Source of the DNA: Azospirillum brasilense
GTDB taxonomy: Bacteria > Pseudomonadota > Alphaproteobacteria > Azospirillales > Azospirillaceae
Assembly (NCBI RefSeq): GCF_003349955.1
Contig: NZ_QLKQ01000002.1
Coordinates: 140,000-203,999, forward strand
Reading direction: 5' to 3'
Length of the DNA: 64,000 bases
Shown in pieces: positions 17,554 to 27,100 of this stretch (positions within the stretch are counted from its first letter, which is position 1; every line of letters begins with the position of its first letter). The position numbers were made by a program, and so were the translations under genes. A model generated the notes under the pieces. That model had not been told where the DNA came from. It saw only the letters and a list, made by a program, of their open reading frames with translations, and did not search any database.

Positions 17554-18309
17554 CTATTGGGTCGCCTTGAACCCGGCTTCGAGCTTCGCCAGAACCGCCG
17601 CGGCGTCGGGGGTCTTCTTCGACACGACGATGTAGACGTCCAGGCTCTGGACCGGCGTCGCCTTCAGCTCGGCGAGCGTCTTCCCGCCCAGCGCCTGCTG
17701 CATGGGCAACGAGTACTGCAGCAGCGTCGGCGCCCGCCCGGCCTGGAGAAGCTGAAGCGCTTGGTCGGCGGTGCGCGCGTCGACCATCTGCACCTTGTTG
17801 GCCGGGTCCTCCATCCAGGCGCGCCAGCCGCCGTAGGAATAGCCGTTCAGCGCGATCACCGCCTTGCCCGACAGATCCTCCTTCGCCTTGACCGCCGGGG
17901 CCTCGCCGATGCCGTAGGCGTTCAACTCGATCCGGGCGATCGGGGCGGCGCTGATCAGCGTGGTGCCGTCGAACTCCTTGACCGTGCGGATGCCCAGGAA
18001 GACGTTGAAGTCGCCGTCCGCGATGCCGGAGAACAGGCGGCGGGCCGGGGCCGATTCGGCGCTGTAGGCGATCCCGGCCGCCTTGGCGGCCTTGTCGAAC
18101 GCCTCGATCAGGCTGCCCTTCGCCGCCCCGCCGTCAGTCTGGGTGTAGGGTGGGAATTCCACATAGCCGAGCTTCACGCCGTCCGCCCGCGCCGCGGCGA
18201 TTCCCGGAGCGGCCATGCCGGCAACGGCTCCGACCATGGCTCCGATCAGGCTGGCGAACACCCCGGCCCGCAGCGTCCGTCGGGCGCCTGCGGCAACATT
18301 CGCGATCAT
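17554..18309 (-). CDS. Periplasmic solute-binding protein, family 3-like
   Basis: The product is 251 residues with an N-terminal signal peptide (RAGVFASLIGAMVGAVAGMAAPGIAAARA). The mature start VKLGYVEFPPYTQTDGGAAKGSLIEAFDKAAKAAGI is the classical SBP_bac_3 opening, and GKAVIALNGYSYGGW occurs in the second lobe. No ABC permease is adjacent; the only same-strand neighbour is the chemoreceptor downstream. A sensory rather than transport role is therefore plausible. The ligand is unknown. Confidence 0.8.
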   Translation of the reverse strand: MIANVAAGARRTLRAGVFASLIGAMVGAVAGMAAPGIAAARADGVKLGYVEFPPYTQTDGGAAKGSLIEAFDKAAKAAGIAYSAESAPARRLFSGIADGDFNVFLGIRTVKEFDGTTLISAAPIARIELNAYGIGEAPAVKAKEDLSGKAVIALNGYSYGGWRAWMEDPANKVQMVDARTADQALQLLQAGRAPTLLQYSLPMQQALGGKTLAELKATPVQSLDVYIVVSKKTPDAAAVLAKLEAGFKATQ

Positions 18310-18532
18310 ACGGCTTCCCCTTGCTGTGTCGTTCCGCGCTCTCGACGGTCATTACGCCGCCTTATGCGAGTATTTTTTCGAAAACATACATCTTTTCGCG
18401 ACGCGTCTCCACAAGGATAGGGCTGCAATATTGAAATCTGATGGCAGTCCTTAAACAATCCTGACCGGTTGCGGAAAGCCGGACGCCGGACATAAGCTGA
18501 CCACCGCTTTTCCCCCGTCGAGGCGCCCTTCC

Positions 18533-20584
18533 GTGAACTCCGTCTTCCTGCCGACCGCCTGCCCGCACGATTGCCCCAGCACCTGCGCCCTCGAAGTGGA
18601 GCGGGTCGCGCCGGACCGCATCGGCAAGGTCCGCGGGGCCGCCGCCAACAGCTACACGGCGGGTGTGATCTGCGCGAAGGTCAGCCGCTACGCGGAGCGC
18701 GTCCATTCCCCCGACCGCCTGAGGACGCCGCTGCGGCGCACCGGCCCCAAGGGCTCGGGCCAGTGGGCGGAGATCGGCTGGGACGAGGCTCTGGACCGCA
18801 TCGCCGACGCCTTCCTGGACGCCGAGCGGCGTCTTGGCGCGGAAGCCGTCTGGCCCTACTTCTACGCCGGCACCATGGGGCTGGTGCAGCGCGGCGGCAT
18901 CCAGCGGCTGCGCCACACCAAGGGCTATTCCCGGCAGATCAGCACGGTCTGCGACACGCCGGCCAACATGGGCTGGCTGGCCGGCCACGGCGACATCCGC
19001 GGCGCCGACCCGCGCGAGATGGCCGACAGCGACCTGATCGTGAACTGGGGCGGCAACCCGGTGGCGACCCAGGTCAACGTGATGACCCACGTCAGCCGCG
19101 CCCGCAAGGGCCGCGGGGCGAAGCTGGTCACCATCGACCCCTACCGCACCGGCACGGCGGAGGTGTCGGACCTGCACCTGATGCTGCGCCCGGGCACCGA
19201 CGGCGCGCTGGCCTGCGCGGTGATGCACGTCCTGTTCCGGGAGGGTCTGGCCGACCGCGCCTATCTCGACCGCTACGCCGCCGGGGCGGATCGGTTCGAG
19301 GCGCATCTCGCCACCCGCACGCCCGAATGGGCGGCGGCGATCACCGGCCTGACGGTGGAGGAGATCGTCGGCTTCGCCCGCCTCTACGGCACCACCAAGC
19401 GCAGCTATCTGCGGCTGGGCTACGGGCTGACGCGCGCCCACAACGGGGCGGCGCAGATGCACGCGGTGTCCTGTTTGCCGGTGGTCACCGGCGCCTGGGC
19501 GCACAAGGGCGGCGGGGCGCTCTACTGTTCGTCGGGCATCTACAGCATCGACCGCACCCTGTCGGAGGGGCTGGACCGGCTGGACACGTCGGTGCGCGGC
19601 TTCGACCAGTCGCGCATCGGCGCGGTGCTGACCGGCGAGGACATCAAGAGCGGTCCGCCGATCGCCGCCATGCTGATCCAGAACACCAACCCGGCGGCGA
19701 TCTGTCCGGACAGCGCCCGCGTGCGCCGCGGCTTCCTGCGCGACGACCTGTTCGTGACGGTGCACGAGCAGTTCATGACCGACACGGCGCAGCTGGCCGA
19801 CATCGTCATTCCCGCCACCACCTTCCTGGAGCACGACGACCTCTACCGCGGCGGCGGTCAGATGCACATCCTGATCGGCCGCAAGGTGATCGAGCCGCAG
19901 TTCGAATCGCGCGAAAACCACTGGGTGATTTCCGAGCTGGCCCGCCGCGTCGGCGCTGAACATCCGGGCTTCGGCATGAGCGCGCTGGAGATCATCGACT
20001 CCATGCTGAAGACCTCCGGCCTCACCGACGCCGCCACCCTGACGGAGCAGCGCTGGATCGACGCCCAGCCGGATTTCGAGACCTCGCATTTCCTGAACGG
20101 CTTCGCCTTCCCGGACGGGCGCTTCCGCTTCGCGCCCGACTGGGCGGCGCTCGGCCCCTACGGCGCCGGCCAGTTGCCGGAGTTGCCGGACCACATGGCG
20201 CCGGGCCGCCCGGCCGACGCCGAGCATCCCTTCCGCCTCGTCACCGCCCCGGCACGGCAGTTCCTCAACTCCAGCTTCACCGAGACGGTGACCGCCCAGC
20301 GCCGCGAAGGCCGCCCCACCGTCCTGATCCACCCGGAGGACTCGGCGGACCTCGCCCTGGCAGACGGCGACGCCGTGCGCCTCGGCAACGGGCTGGGCAG
20401 CGTCGTCGTCCACGCCAAGCCCTTCGCCGGGGTGCCGCGCGGCGTGGTGATCGTCGAGGGCATCTGGCCGAACAGCGCCTTCCTGGAGGGGATCGGGATC
20501 AACACCCTGACCTCGCCTGAGCCGGTCCCGCCGGCCGGTGGTGCCGCCTTCCACGACACGGCGGTGTGGCTGCGCGCCGCGTGA
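18533..20584 (+). CDS. Molybdopterin oxidoreductase with 4Fe-4S centre
   Basis: The product is 683 residues. The N-terminus carries the Fe-S motif CPHDCPSTC plus a fourth Cys about 29 residues on (GVICAKVSRY). Next come the molybdopterin domain (GWDEALDRIADAF; GYSRQISTVCDTPANMGW; SDLIVNWGGNPVATQ; IDPYRT) and the C-terminal dinucleotide-binding domain (FRLVTAPARQFLNSSF; DGDAVRLGNGLGS). It is a DMSO-reductase-superfamily enzyme. There is no signal peptide, so it should be cytoplasmic. No electron-transfer or membrane subunit is adjacent, and the substrate is unknown. The start is GTG 18533 with GAGG nine bases upstream. Confidence 0.88.
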   Translation: MNSVFLPTACPHDCPSTCALEVERVAPDRIGKVRGAAANSYTAGVICAKVSRYAERVHSPDRLRTPLRRTGPKGSGQWAEIGWDEALDRIADAFLDAERRLGAEAVWPYFYAGTMGLVQRGGIQRLRHTKGYSRQISTVCDTPANMGWLAGHGDIRGADPREMADSDLIVNWGGNPVATQVNVMTHVSRARKGRGAKLVTIDPYRTGTAEVSDLHLMLRPGTDGALACAVMHVLFREGLADRAYLDRYAAGADRFEAHLATRTPEWAAAITGLTVEEIVGFARLYGTTKRSYLRLGYGLTRAHNGAAQMHAVSCLPVVTGAWAHKGGGALYCSSGIYSIDRTLSEGLDRLDTSVRGFDQSRIGAVLTGEDIKSGPPIAAMLIQNTNPAAICPDSARVRRGFLRDDLFVTVHEQFMTDTAQLADIVIPATTFLEHDDLYRGGGQMHILIGRKVIEPQFESRENHWVISELARRVGAEHPGFGMSALEIIDSMLKTSGLTDAATLTEQRWIDAQPDFETSHFLNGFAFPDGRFRFAPDWAALGPYGAGQLPELPDHMAPGRPADAEHPFRLVTAPARQFLNSSFTETVTAQRREGRPTVLIHPEDSADLALADGDAVRLGNGLGSVVVHAKPFAGVPRGVVIVEGIWPNSAFLEGIGINTLTSPEPVPPAGGAAFHDTAVWLRAA

Positions 20585-20702
20585 CGCGGCCACGCCCTCC
20601 CATCACCGGACATGATCCGTCCCATCTGAACAAATCATTTTTCACGATGGCCGGACTGCCCTAGCCTCCCTCCGCGGATCACCGAAAGCGGAGGGCGGCG
20701 CG

Positions 20703-21797
20703 ATGCCGGTTCACACCACTCTGACCCAGCGCCTGGGCCTGTCCACCCCCATCGTCCAGGCCCCGATGGCCGGGGGCGCCGACACGGCGGACCTCGTCGC
20801 CGCGGTGGGCGAGGCGGGCGGCATCGGCTTCGTCGGGGCGGCCTACCTGACTCCGGACCAGATCGCCGAACGGGGGCGGGCGATCCGGGCCCGGACCGCC
20901 CGTCCCTTCGGGATCAACCTGTTCGCCCCCCTGCCCGCGCCCGAGGCACCGGATGCCGGCCGGATGGACGCGGCGGTCGCCGCCATCGTGCGCTACCACG
21001 CCGACCTCGGCCTGCCCGCTCCCGGAACACCGGCCCTGGGAGCCGACGGCTTCGCCGCCCAATTGGACGCGGCGCTGGACTGCGGGGCTTCGGCCCTCAG
21101 CTTCACCTTCGGCATCCCGTCCGCCGACGCTTTGGCCGCCATCAAGGCGCGGGGGATGCTCCTAATGGGCACGGCGACCAGCGTCGAGGAGGCCGTCGCG
21201 CTGGAACGGGCCGGCATGGATGCCGTAGTCGCCCAGGGCGCCGAGGCCGGCGGACACCGCGGCAGCTTCGCCACGGGCCCAGGCGAGGTGGATTTCGCCG
21301 CCAGCCTGGTCGGCACCATGGCGCTGGTTCCGCAAGTGGTGGACGCGGTGACCCTGCCGGTGCTGGCCTCCGGCGGAATCATGGACGGACGCGGCATCGC
21401 GGCGGCGCTGGCTCTGGGCGCCGCCGGTGTGCAGATGGGCACCGCCTTCCTGACCTGCGCGGAGGCCGGCATCCCCGAGGCGCACAAGCGGGCGATCCTC
21501 GACTCCCGTGAGACCCAGACACGCGTCACCCGCGCCTTCTCGGGCCGCCCGGCGCGCGGGATCGTGAACCGGGTCATGGAGGACATCGCGGACGGCGACG
21601 CCCTGCCCTTCCCCCTTCAGAACGCGCTGACCCGCCCGATGCGCACCGCCGCGGCGCAGCAGGGGCGCGCCGAGTTTCTCTCGCTGTGGGCCGGACAGGG
21701 CGTCCGTCTCGCGCGGCGGCAGACGGCGGCCGAACTGATGGCGCGGCTGGTGGCGGAAACCGACGCCGCGGTCCGGCGCCTGACCGGCAGGGACTGA
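20703..21797 (+). CDS. Nitronate monooxygenase
   Basis: The product is 364 residues with a FMN-binding TIM barrel. Signatures include the N-terminal TPIVQAPMAGGADTADLVAAV, the VVAQGAEAGGHRGSF segment that carries the catalytic-site His, PVLASGGIMDGRGIAAALALGAAGVQMGTAFL for phosphate binding, and SGRPARGIVNRV. These enzymes oxidise alkyl nitronates such as propionate 3-nitronate to less toxic products. GGAGGGCGG lies just before the ATG. It stands alone between the molybdopterin enzyme and the convergent diguanylate cyclase. Confidence 0.9.
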   Translation: MPVHTTLTQRLGLSTPIVQAPMAGGADTADLVAAVGEAGGIGFVGAAYLTPDQIAERGRAIRARTARPFGINLFAPLPAPEAPDAGRMDAAVAAIVRYHADLGLPAPGTPALGADGFAAQLDAALDCGASALSFTFGIPSADALAAIKARGMLLMGTATSVEEAVALERAGMDAVVAQGAEAGGHRGSFATGPGEVDFAASLVGTMALVPQVVDAVTLPVLASGGIMDGRGIAAALALGAAGVQMGTAFLTCAEAGIPEAHKRAILDSRETQTRVTRAFSGRPARGIVNRVMEDIADGDALPFPLQNALTRPMRTAAAQQGRAEFLSLWAGQGVRLARRQTAAELMARLVAETDAAVRRLTGRD

Positions 21798-21807
21798 GCG
21801 GCGGTGG

Positions 21808-22845
21808 TCAGCCCGCCACCGTGGCCTCGGCGCAGACGCGGTTGCGCCCGCCGCGCTTGGCGGTGTAGAGCGCCTCGTCGGCACGGCGCAGCAGGGCCAA
21901 CAGATCCTCGCCGGGCCGGTACTCCGCCGCGCCGACCGACAGGGACACCGATCCGTAATTGGCGTTGCGCGTCCGGTTGATGATCTGCCGCGACCCGACC
22001 GAGGCGCGGAGCTGCTCGGCCACCTTCAGCGCGTTGTCCAGGGCTGTGTGGGGCAGGATGACGCTGAACTCCTCCCCGCCATAGCGGGCGACGGTGTCGC
22101 GGCCCTTCACCCCCTCGGTCAGCACCTTGGCGACCAGCTTCAGCACATGGTCGCCGACGAGATGGCCGTGGACGTCGTTGAAGCGCTTGAAATGGTCGAT
22201 GTCCACCATCAGCAGGGTCATCGGCATGCCGGTCTGCATCGCCTCCTCCGCGGCGGAGGCCAGCGCCAGATCGAAGCCGCGCCGGTTGACGATGCCGGTC
22301 AGCCCGTCGGTCATTGCCTCGCGCCGCGCGGAGTCCAGAACGACGCGCAACTCGGCCAGTTGCTGGCTGGATTCGAGGAGTTGGCTCTGCAGACGGGTCT
22401 GGCGGTCCACGATGGCGGTCGTCTCCGCCGCGATGGCCGCCACCATGGCGCGCAGTTCGGCCAGGCTCATCGGCTGGTCCAGTTCCCCCCGGAAGCCGGC
22501 CAGCGTCTGCCCATAGCGATCGGTTTCCGACCCGACGCTGCCCAACTGGTCGAGGATGCGCCCCAGGGCGACGCGCGCCCGCTCCGACGTCTCGCGGATG
22601 GCCTGGGCCTCGGCGTCCAGCGTGAAGAAGCGCTTGTACAGCTCGTCGCAATGGCCTTGCGACAGCGTGGCGCCGTCGCGCTGGGCCAGTTCGATGGCCC
22701 GGGTCAGGTCAGGGTTCTGCCCGCCGAAATAGGCGTACCAGAGGGTGAAGTTCTCCGGGTTCGGCAACAGCCCGTGGACGGCGATCCGATCCATGGCACG
22801 GCTCGCGAGAATCCGCGCCGTCTCGAAATCCTGATCGCCCGCCAT
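21808..22845 (-). CDS. Soluble diguanylate cyclase (GGDEF)
   Basis: The product is 345 residues. The N-terminal half is helical, with a conserved-looking segment (HGLLPNPENFTLWYAYFGGQNPDL) seen in related Azospirillum-type cyclases. The C-terminal GGDEF domain begins DGLTGIVNRRGFD, has VDIDHFKRFNDVHGH for metal binding and an intact YGGEEF active site, so it should make cyclic di-GMP. The inhibitory I-site RxxD is KGRD here, so feedback inhibition may be lost. There is no membrane segment. ATG 22845 is chosen over TTG 22920. Confidence 0.88.
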   Translation of the reverse strand: MAGDQDFETARILASRAMDRIAVHGLLPNPENFTLWYAYFGGQNPDLTRAIELAQRDGATLSQGHCDELYKRFFTLDAEAQAIRETSERARVALGRILDQLGSVGSETDRYGQTLAGFRGELDQPMSLAELRAMVAAIAAETTAIVDRQTRLQSQLLESSQQLAELRVVLDSARREAMTDGLTGIVNRRGFDLALASAAEEAMQTGMPMTLLMVDIDHFKRFNDVHGHLVGDHVLKLVAKVLTEGVKGRDTVARYGGEEFSVILPHTALDNALKVAEQLRASVGSRQIINRTRNANYGSVSLSVGAAEYRPGEDLLALLRRADEALYTAKRGGRNRVCAEATVAG

Positions 22846-22965
22846 CCTGTCCGCCTTTCCACTGCGCTTTGAATAAAAGGCTACCGCAGCGGGAAAGAGA
22901 CGGGCAAGGGACTTTCCCAATGGGTCATTATATTACAATCGAGGGGAAATTTACTGGCGAATTCC

Positions 22966-23478
22966 TCAGTTGCACTGGCCTACGGATTTCGCGGCGCAGA
23001 CCGTCGTGCCGTCGATCCAGGTGGCGCCCGACAGATCGGCGTGCCGCAGGTCCGCCCCGCCGAGCCGCGCCCCGGTGAAGTCGGCGTTGTGCAGGATGGC
23101 GTTCACCAGCTTGGCGTTGCGCAGGTCGGATTCCTTCAGGGATGCTCCGGTCAGATCGGCCCGCGTGAAATCGGCCTCGATCAGGCGGGCGCCGTCCAGC
23201 TTCACCCCCGGCATGGTGGCGCTGAAGAATTTCGCGCGGTAGCCATCGGTGTCCGACAGGTCGGCGTCCTTCAGCGTCGACCGCTGGAAGGTGGCGTCGC
23301 GCAGCATCGCCCCGGCCAGCTTCGCAGACGACAGATCGCGCCCGTCGAAATAGCAGCGGCGCCAGTTCACCTTCGGCTGCGCCGGGTCGGTGCATTCGGC
23401 CAATGCGGCGGAGGGGACCAGGGCCGTGCCCAGGAAGGTGGAAAGTACCGCGAAGGCGGCGAAAATTGTCGTCTTCAT
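22966..23478 (-). CDS. Exported pentapeptide repeat protein
   Basis: The product is 170 residues. A Sec signal peptide (MKTTIFAAFAVLSTFLGTALVPSAALA) precedes a short Cys-containing segment (ECTDPAQPKVNWRRCYF) and about 20 pentapeptide repeats (LSSAKLAGAMLRDATF through ADLRHADLSGATW). It ends with two cysteines (TTVCAAKSVGQC), so the ends of the helix may be locked by disulfides in the periplasm. Function unknown. The start has no good ribosome binding site, but it gives an exact signal peptide. Confidence 0.82.
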   Translation of the reverse strand: MKTTIFAAFAVLSTFLGTALVPSAALAECTDPAQPKVNWRRCYFDGRDLSSAKLAGAMLRDATFQRSTLKDADLSDTDGYRAKFFSATMPGVKLDGARLIEADFTRADLTGASLKESDLRNAKLVNAILHNADFTGARLGGADLRHADLSGATWIDGTTVCAAKSVGQCN

Positions 23479-23557
23479 GCGCCAACAGATAGTGTCGCAG
23501 GGACCGAATAACAAAGGGTCCGGCGCAACAAAAGGCGGTGACGGGAGCGACTTACCG

Positions 23558-24052
23558 TCACGCCCCCTTCGGCGTCCGCAGCCCGACCGATCGTCCGGCC
23601 TGCGGCGGCGCGGGCAGAGCGGCGTGCTCCGCCACGGTGCGGGCCAGCCGCTCCGCGGTTTCCGGAGCCAGCGGCACCGACCGGCGCTCCGCCAGATCGA
23701 CATGGAGCAGAACGAATTCCGCCGTGGCGGCGAGGAAGCCGTCCTCCTCATGGCGCATTTCGTGGAACAGATGCAGCCGCTTGGCATCCGCGCCCAAAAC
23801 AAGGGAGGTGAAGGTCAGCCCGTCGCCTTCGGTCACCTCGCGGGCGTAGGTCAGGTGCGCCTCCACCGCGAACATCGACCGCCCTTCGCCCTCCGCATAG
23901 GCCTTGCCGATCCCGAAATGGTCGAGCACGGCGTCGGTCGCGTGGTCGAAGGCGAGCAGGTAATAGGCCACGTTCATGTGGCCGTTGTAGTCGATCCACT
24001 CCGGGCGGACGGTTTCCCGGTGCAGGCGAAGCGGGGTGGGCGAATGGTTCAT
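23558..24052 (-). CDS. Hotdog-fold acyl-CoA thioesterase
   Basis: The product is 164 residues. The motif EWIDYNGHMNVAYYLLAFDHATDAVLDHFGIG is the 4-hydroxybenzoyl-CoA-thioesterase/YbgC signature, with Asp as the catalytic residue. It is followed by FAVEAHLTYAREV and GADAKRLHLFHEMRH strands. The family hydrolyses acyl-CoA esters; this subgroup resembles thioesterases found near carnitine dehydrogenase, but no such gene is present. The start is ATG 24052; a GTG nine codons upstream is possible. It is the last gene of a leftward run starting with the ArsR-type gene but is separated from metH by a hairpin. Confidence 0.8.
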   Translation of the reverse strand: MNHSPTPLRLHRETVRPEWIDYNGHMNVAYYLLAFDHATDAVLDHFGIGKAYAEGEGRSMFAVEAHLTYAREVTEGDGLTFTSLVLGADAKRLHLFHEMRHEEDGFLAATAEFVLLHVDLAERRSVPLAPETAERLARTVAEHAALPAPPQAGRSVGLRTPKGA

Positions 24053-24121
24053 GCCCTCAAGGATAAGCGATGCCGCCACGCTTTGGGAACCGGCATGGAT
24101 GGTCCGCCAATCCGAAGACGC

Positions 24122-24151
24122 CTCCTTTCCCGTTGCAACACGGGAAAGGAG
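24122..24151 (-). terminator. Hairpin downstream of metH
   Basis: Twelve perfect pairs (CTCCTTTCCCGT / ACGGGAAAGGAG) with a six-base loop, 28 bases after the metH stop. It lacks a U-tract, so it may be a weak terminator or mRNA-stabilising stem between metH and the thioesterase gene. Confidence 0.55.
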
Positions 24152-24178
24152 ACGATGCCCCGGTTCAGGCGACCCGCG

Positions 24179-27100
24179 TCACACGCTGAAGTACTTCGCC
24201 CGCGGGTGATGCAGGACGATGGCCGAGGTGCTCTGCTCCGGGTGGAGCTGGTGCTCATCGGACATCTCCACGCCGATCCGCCCGGCGTCGAGGAGCGTCA
24301 GAAGCTGCTCCTGGTCGGCGAGGTTCGGGCAGGCCGGGTAGCCGAAGCTGTAGCGGCTGCCGCGGTAGGCCTGCTGAAGCAGCTTCTCCTTGTCGCGGCT
24401 GTCCTCGGCGCCGTAGCCCAGCTCGGCGCGGATGCGGGCGTGGACATACTCCGCCATCGCCTCGGTCATCTCCACCGACAGGCCGTGCAGGTAGAGATAA
24501 TCCTGGTAGCGGTTCTCGGCGAACCACTCCCGCGCCACCTCGGCGCAATGCTGGCCCATGGTGACGATCTGGAGACCCAGCACGTCGCGCTCGCCCTCGT
24601 TCACGTCGCGCAGGAAGTCGGCGATGCACTCGCCGTCCTCCTTGGCCTGACGCGGCAGGGTGAAGCGGGCGACCTCGCGGATGCCGTCCTCGGCGAACAG
24701 GATGACGTCGTCGCCGTCGGCCGCCGCCTTCCAGTACCCGTAGACCGCCTGGGGCCGCAGGATCTCCTCCTTCGCGGCGATCTGAAGGATGCGGTCGAGC
24801 ACCGGGCGAAGCTCCTTCTTCGCCCACTCCTTGAACTCCTCGAAAGACTTGCCGTCCTTCCGGTAGCCCCACTGGAGCTGGTAGAGCATGCGCTCGTTCA
24901 GGTAGGTCACCAGCGTCTTCAGCGGCACATGCTCGATGACCTTCGGCCCCCAGAAGGGCGGCGTCGGCACCGGCACGCCCTCGGCCAGCCGGGCGCGGCG
25001 GGCGCGGGCTGCGTCCTTGTCCACCGGACCGACGGTGGCGCTCGTCGCCTGACCGAGCACGCGGCGGCGGTTGACCGCCCGGCCCGCCCGCTTGGCCTGC
25101 TGGATGGCGAGCTGCTGGTCGAAGCTGCCGCCCACCACCTGATCCATCAGGGTCAACCCGTCGAAGGCGTCGCCCGCGTAGGCCACGCGGCCCGAGCCGT
25201 AGGAGGCCACGCAGTCCGTCTCCACATAGGCGCGGGTCAGCGCGGCGCCGCCGAGCAGGACCGGAACCTCCAGCCCCTCGCGGGTCATCTCCTCCAGATT
25301 CTCGCGCATGACGACGGTGGACTTCACCAGCAGGCCGGACATGCCGACGGCGTCGGCCTTGTGCTCCTTCGCCGCCTGGATGATCGCGCCGACCGGCTGC
25401 TTGATGCCGAGATTGACGACCTTGTAGCCGTTGTTGGTCAGGATGATGTCGACGAGGTTCTTGCCGATGTCGTGGACGTCGCCCTTCACCGTGGCCAGCA
25501 CCATGGTGCCCTTCTGCTGGCCGTCCAGCTTCTCCATGTGCGGCTCCAGCCACGCCACGGCGGCCTTCATGGTCTCCGCGGACTGGAGCACGAAGGGAAG
25601 CTGCATCTTGCCGGCGCCGAACAGCTCGCCCACCACCTTCATGCCGTCGAGCAGGTAGGTGTTGATGATCTCCAGCGGCGAATGGGTCTTCATCGCCTCG
25701 GCGAGATCATCCTCCAGCCCGGTGCGGTCGCCGTCGACGATGCGCTCCTTCAGCCGCTCCTCGACCGTCTCGGCGCGGGCCTTCTTCTTGGCGTCCGCGG
25801 CCTTGCGGCCCTCGAACAGGGCGATGAAGGCCTGCAGCGGGTCATAGCCTTCCGCACGGCGGTCGAAGATCAGGTCCTCGGCGGTCTTGACCTCCTTCTC
25901 GGGGATCTGGTGCAGCGGCATGATCTTCGACACATGCACGATGGCGCCGGTCATGCCGCGCTTCACCGCGTGGTCGAGGAAGACCGAGTTCAGCACGTGG
26001 CGGGCCGCCGCGTTCAGGCCGAAGGAGACGTTGGACAGGCCCAGGATGATCTGGCAGCCCGGCATCTCGCGGCTGATCGTCTCGATGCCCTCCAGCGTCC
26101 AGATGGCCAGCTTGCGGTCGTCCTCGTTGCCCGTGGCGATGGTGAAGGTCAGCGGGTCGAACAGCAGGTCGTGGGCCGGCAGGCCGAACTCGTTGACCGC
26201 CAGGTCATAGAGGCGCTTGGCGATGGCGAGCTTGCGCTCCGGCGTCTTCGCCATGCCCTCCTCGTCGATGGTCAGCGCGATCACCGCCGCGCCGAACTTC
26301 TTGGCGAGCGCGAGGCGCTTGCGGGCCGGCTCCTCACCGTCCTCGAAGTTGATCGAGTTGAGGATCGCCTTGCCGCCGTAAAGCGCCAGCGCCTTCTCCA
26401 GAACGATGTATTCGGTGGAGTCGATGACCAGCGGGGCGGTGACCGAGCCGGCGAAGCGCTGCACGACGGCCTTCATCTCCGCCACCTCGTCGCGCCCGAC
26501 GAAGGCGGTGCAGACGTCCAGCGTGTGCGAGCCTTCCTTCACCTGTTCGCGCGCCATCTCGACGCAGCCGTCCCAGTCGTTCTTCTCCTGAAGCTCGCGC
26601 CACTTCTTGGAGCCGTTGGCGTTGCAGCGCTCACCGATGGCGAAGAAGGCGTTCTCCTGGCGCAGCGTGACCTGGGAGTAGAGCGAGGCGACCGCGGGCA
26701 CCCAATGGACCGTGCGGCCCTTCGGGTTCGGGCGGTGCGAGCCGGCCGGGGCCAGCTTGCGCAGCATCTGGTTGGCCGCCGCGATGTGCGGGACGTTGGT
26801 GCCGCAGCAGCCGCCGACGAGATTCACCCCGTCCTCGGTCACGAAGCGCTCCAGCCAATGGGCGAAATCGTCGGCGCGCAGCGGGTAGTGCGTCTTGCCG
26901 TCGACCAGCTCCGGCAGGCCGGCGTTCGGCTGCACGGAGACGAGGCCCGGCCAGTTCTGGGTCAGCCACTTGACGTGCTCGCTCATCTCCAGCGGGCCGG
27001 TGGCGCAGTTCAGGCCCATCAGCGGCACGTCCAGCGCCTGGATCACCGTGGCGGCCGCCGCGATGTCGGTGCCGACCAGCAGCGTGCCCGTGGTCTCCAC

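Noticed and set aside
13864-18420. Open frame of 1518 codons on the plus strand
   Set aside because: It covers dctM and runs antisense to the PhnA-like, chemoreceptor and binding-protein genes. Its translation is low-complexity Arg/Gly/His-rich.
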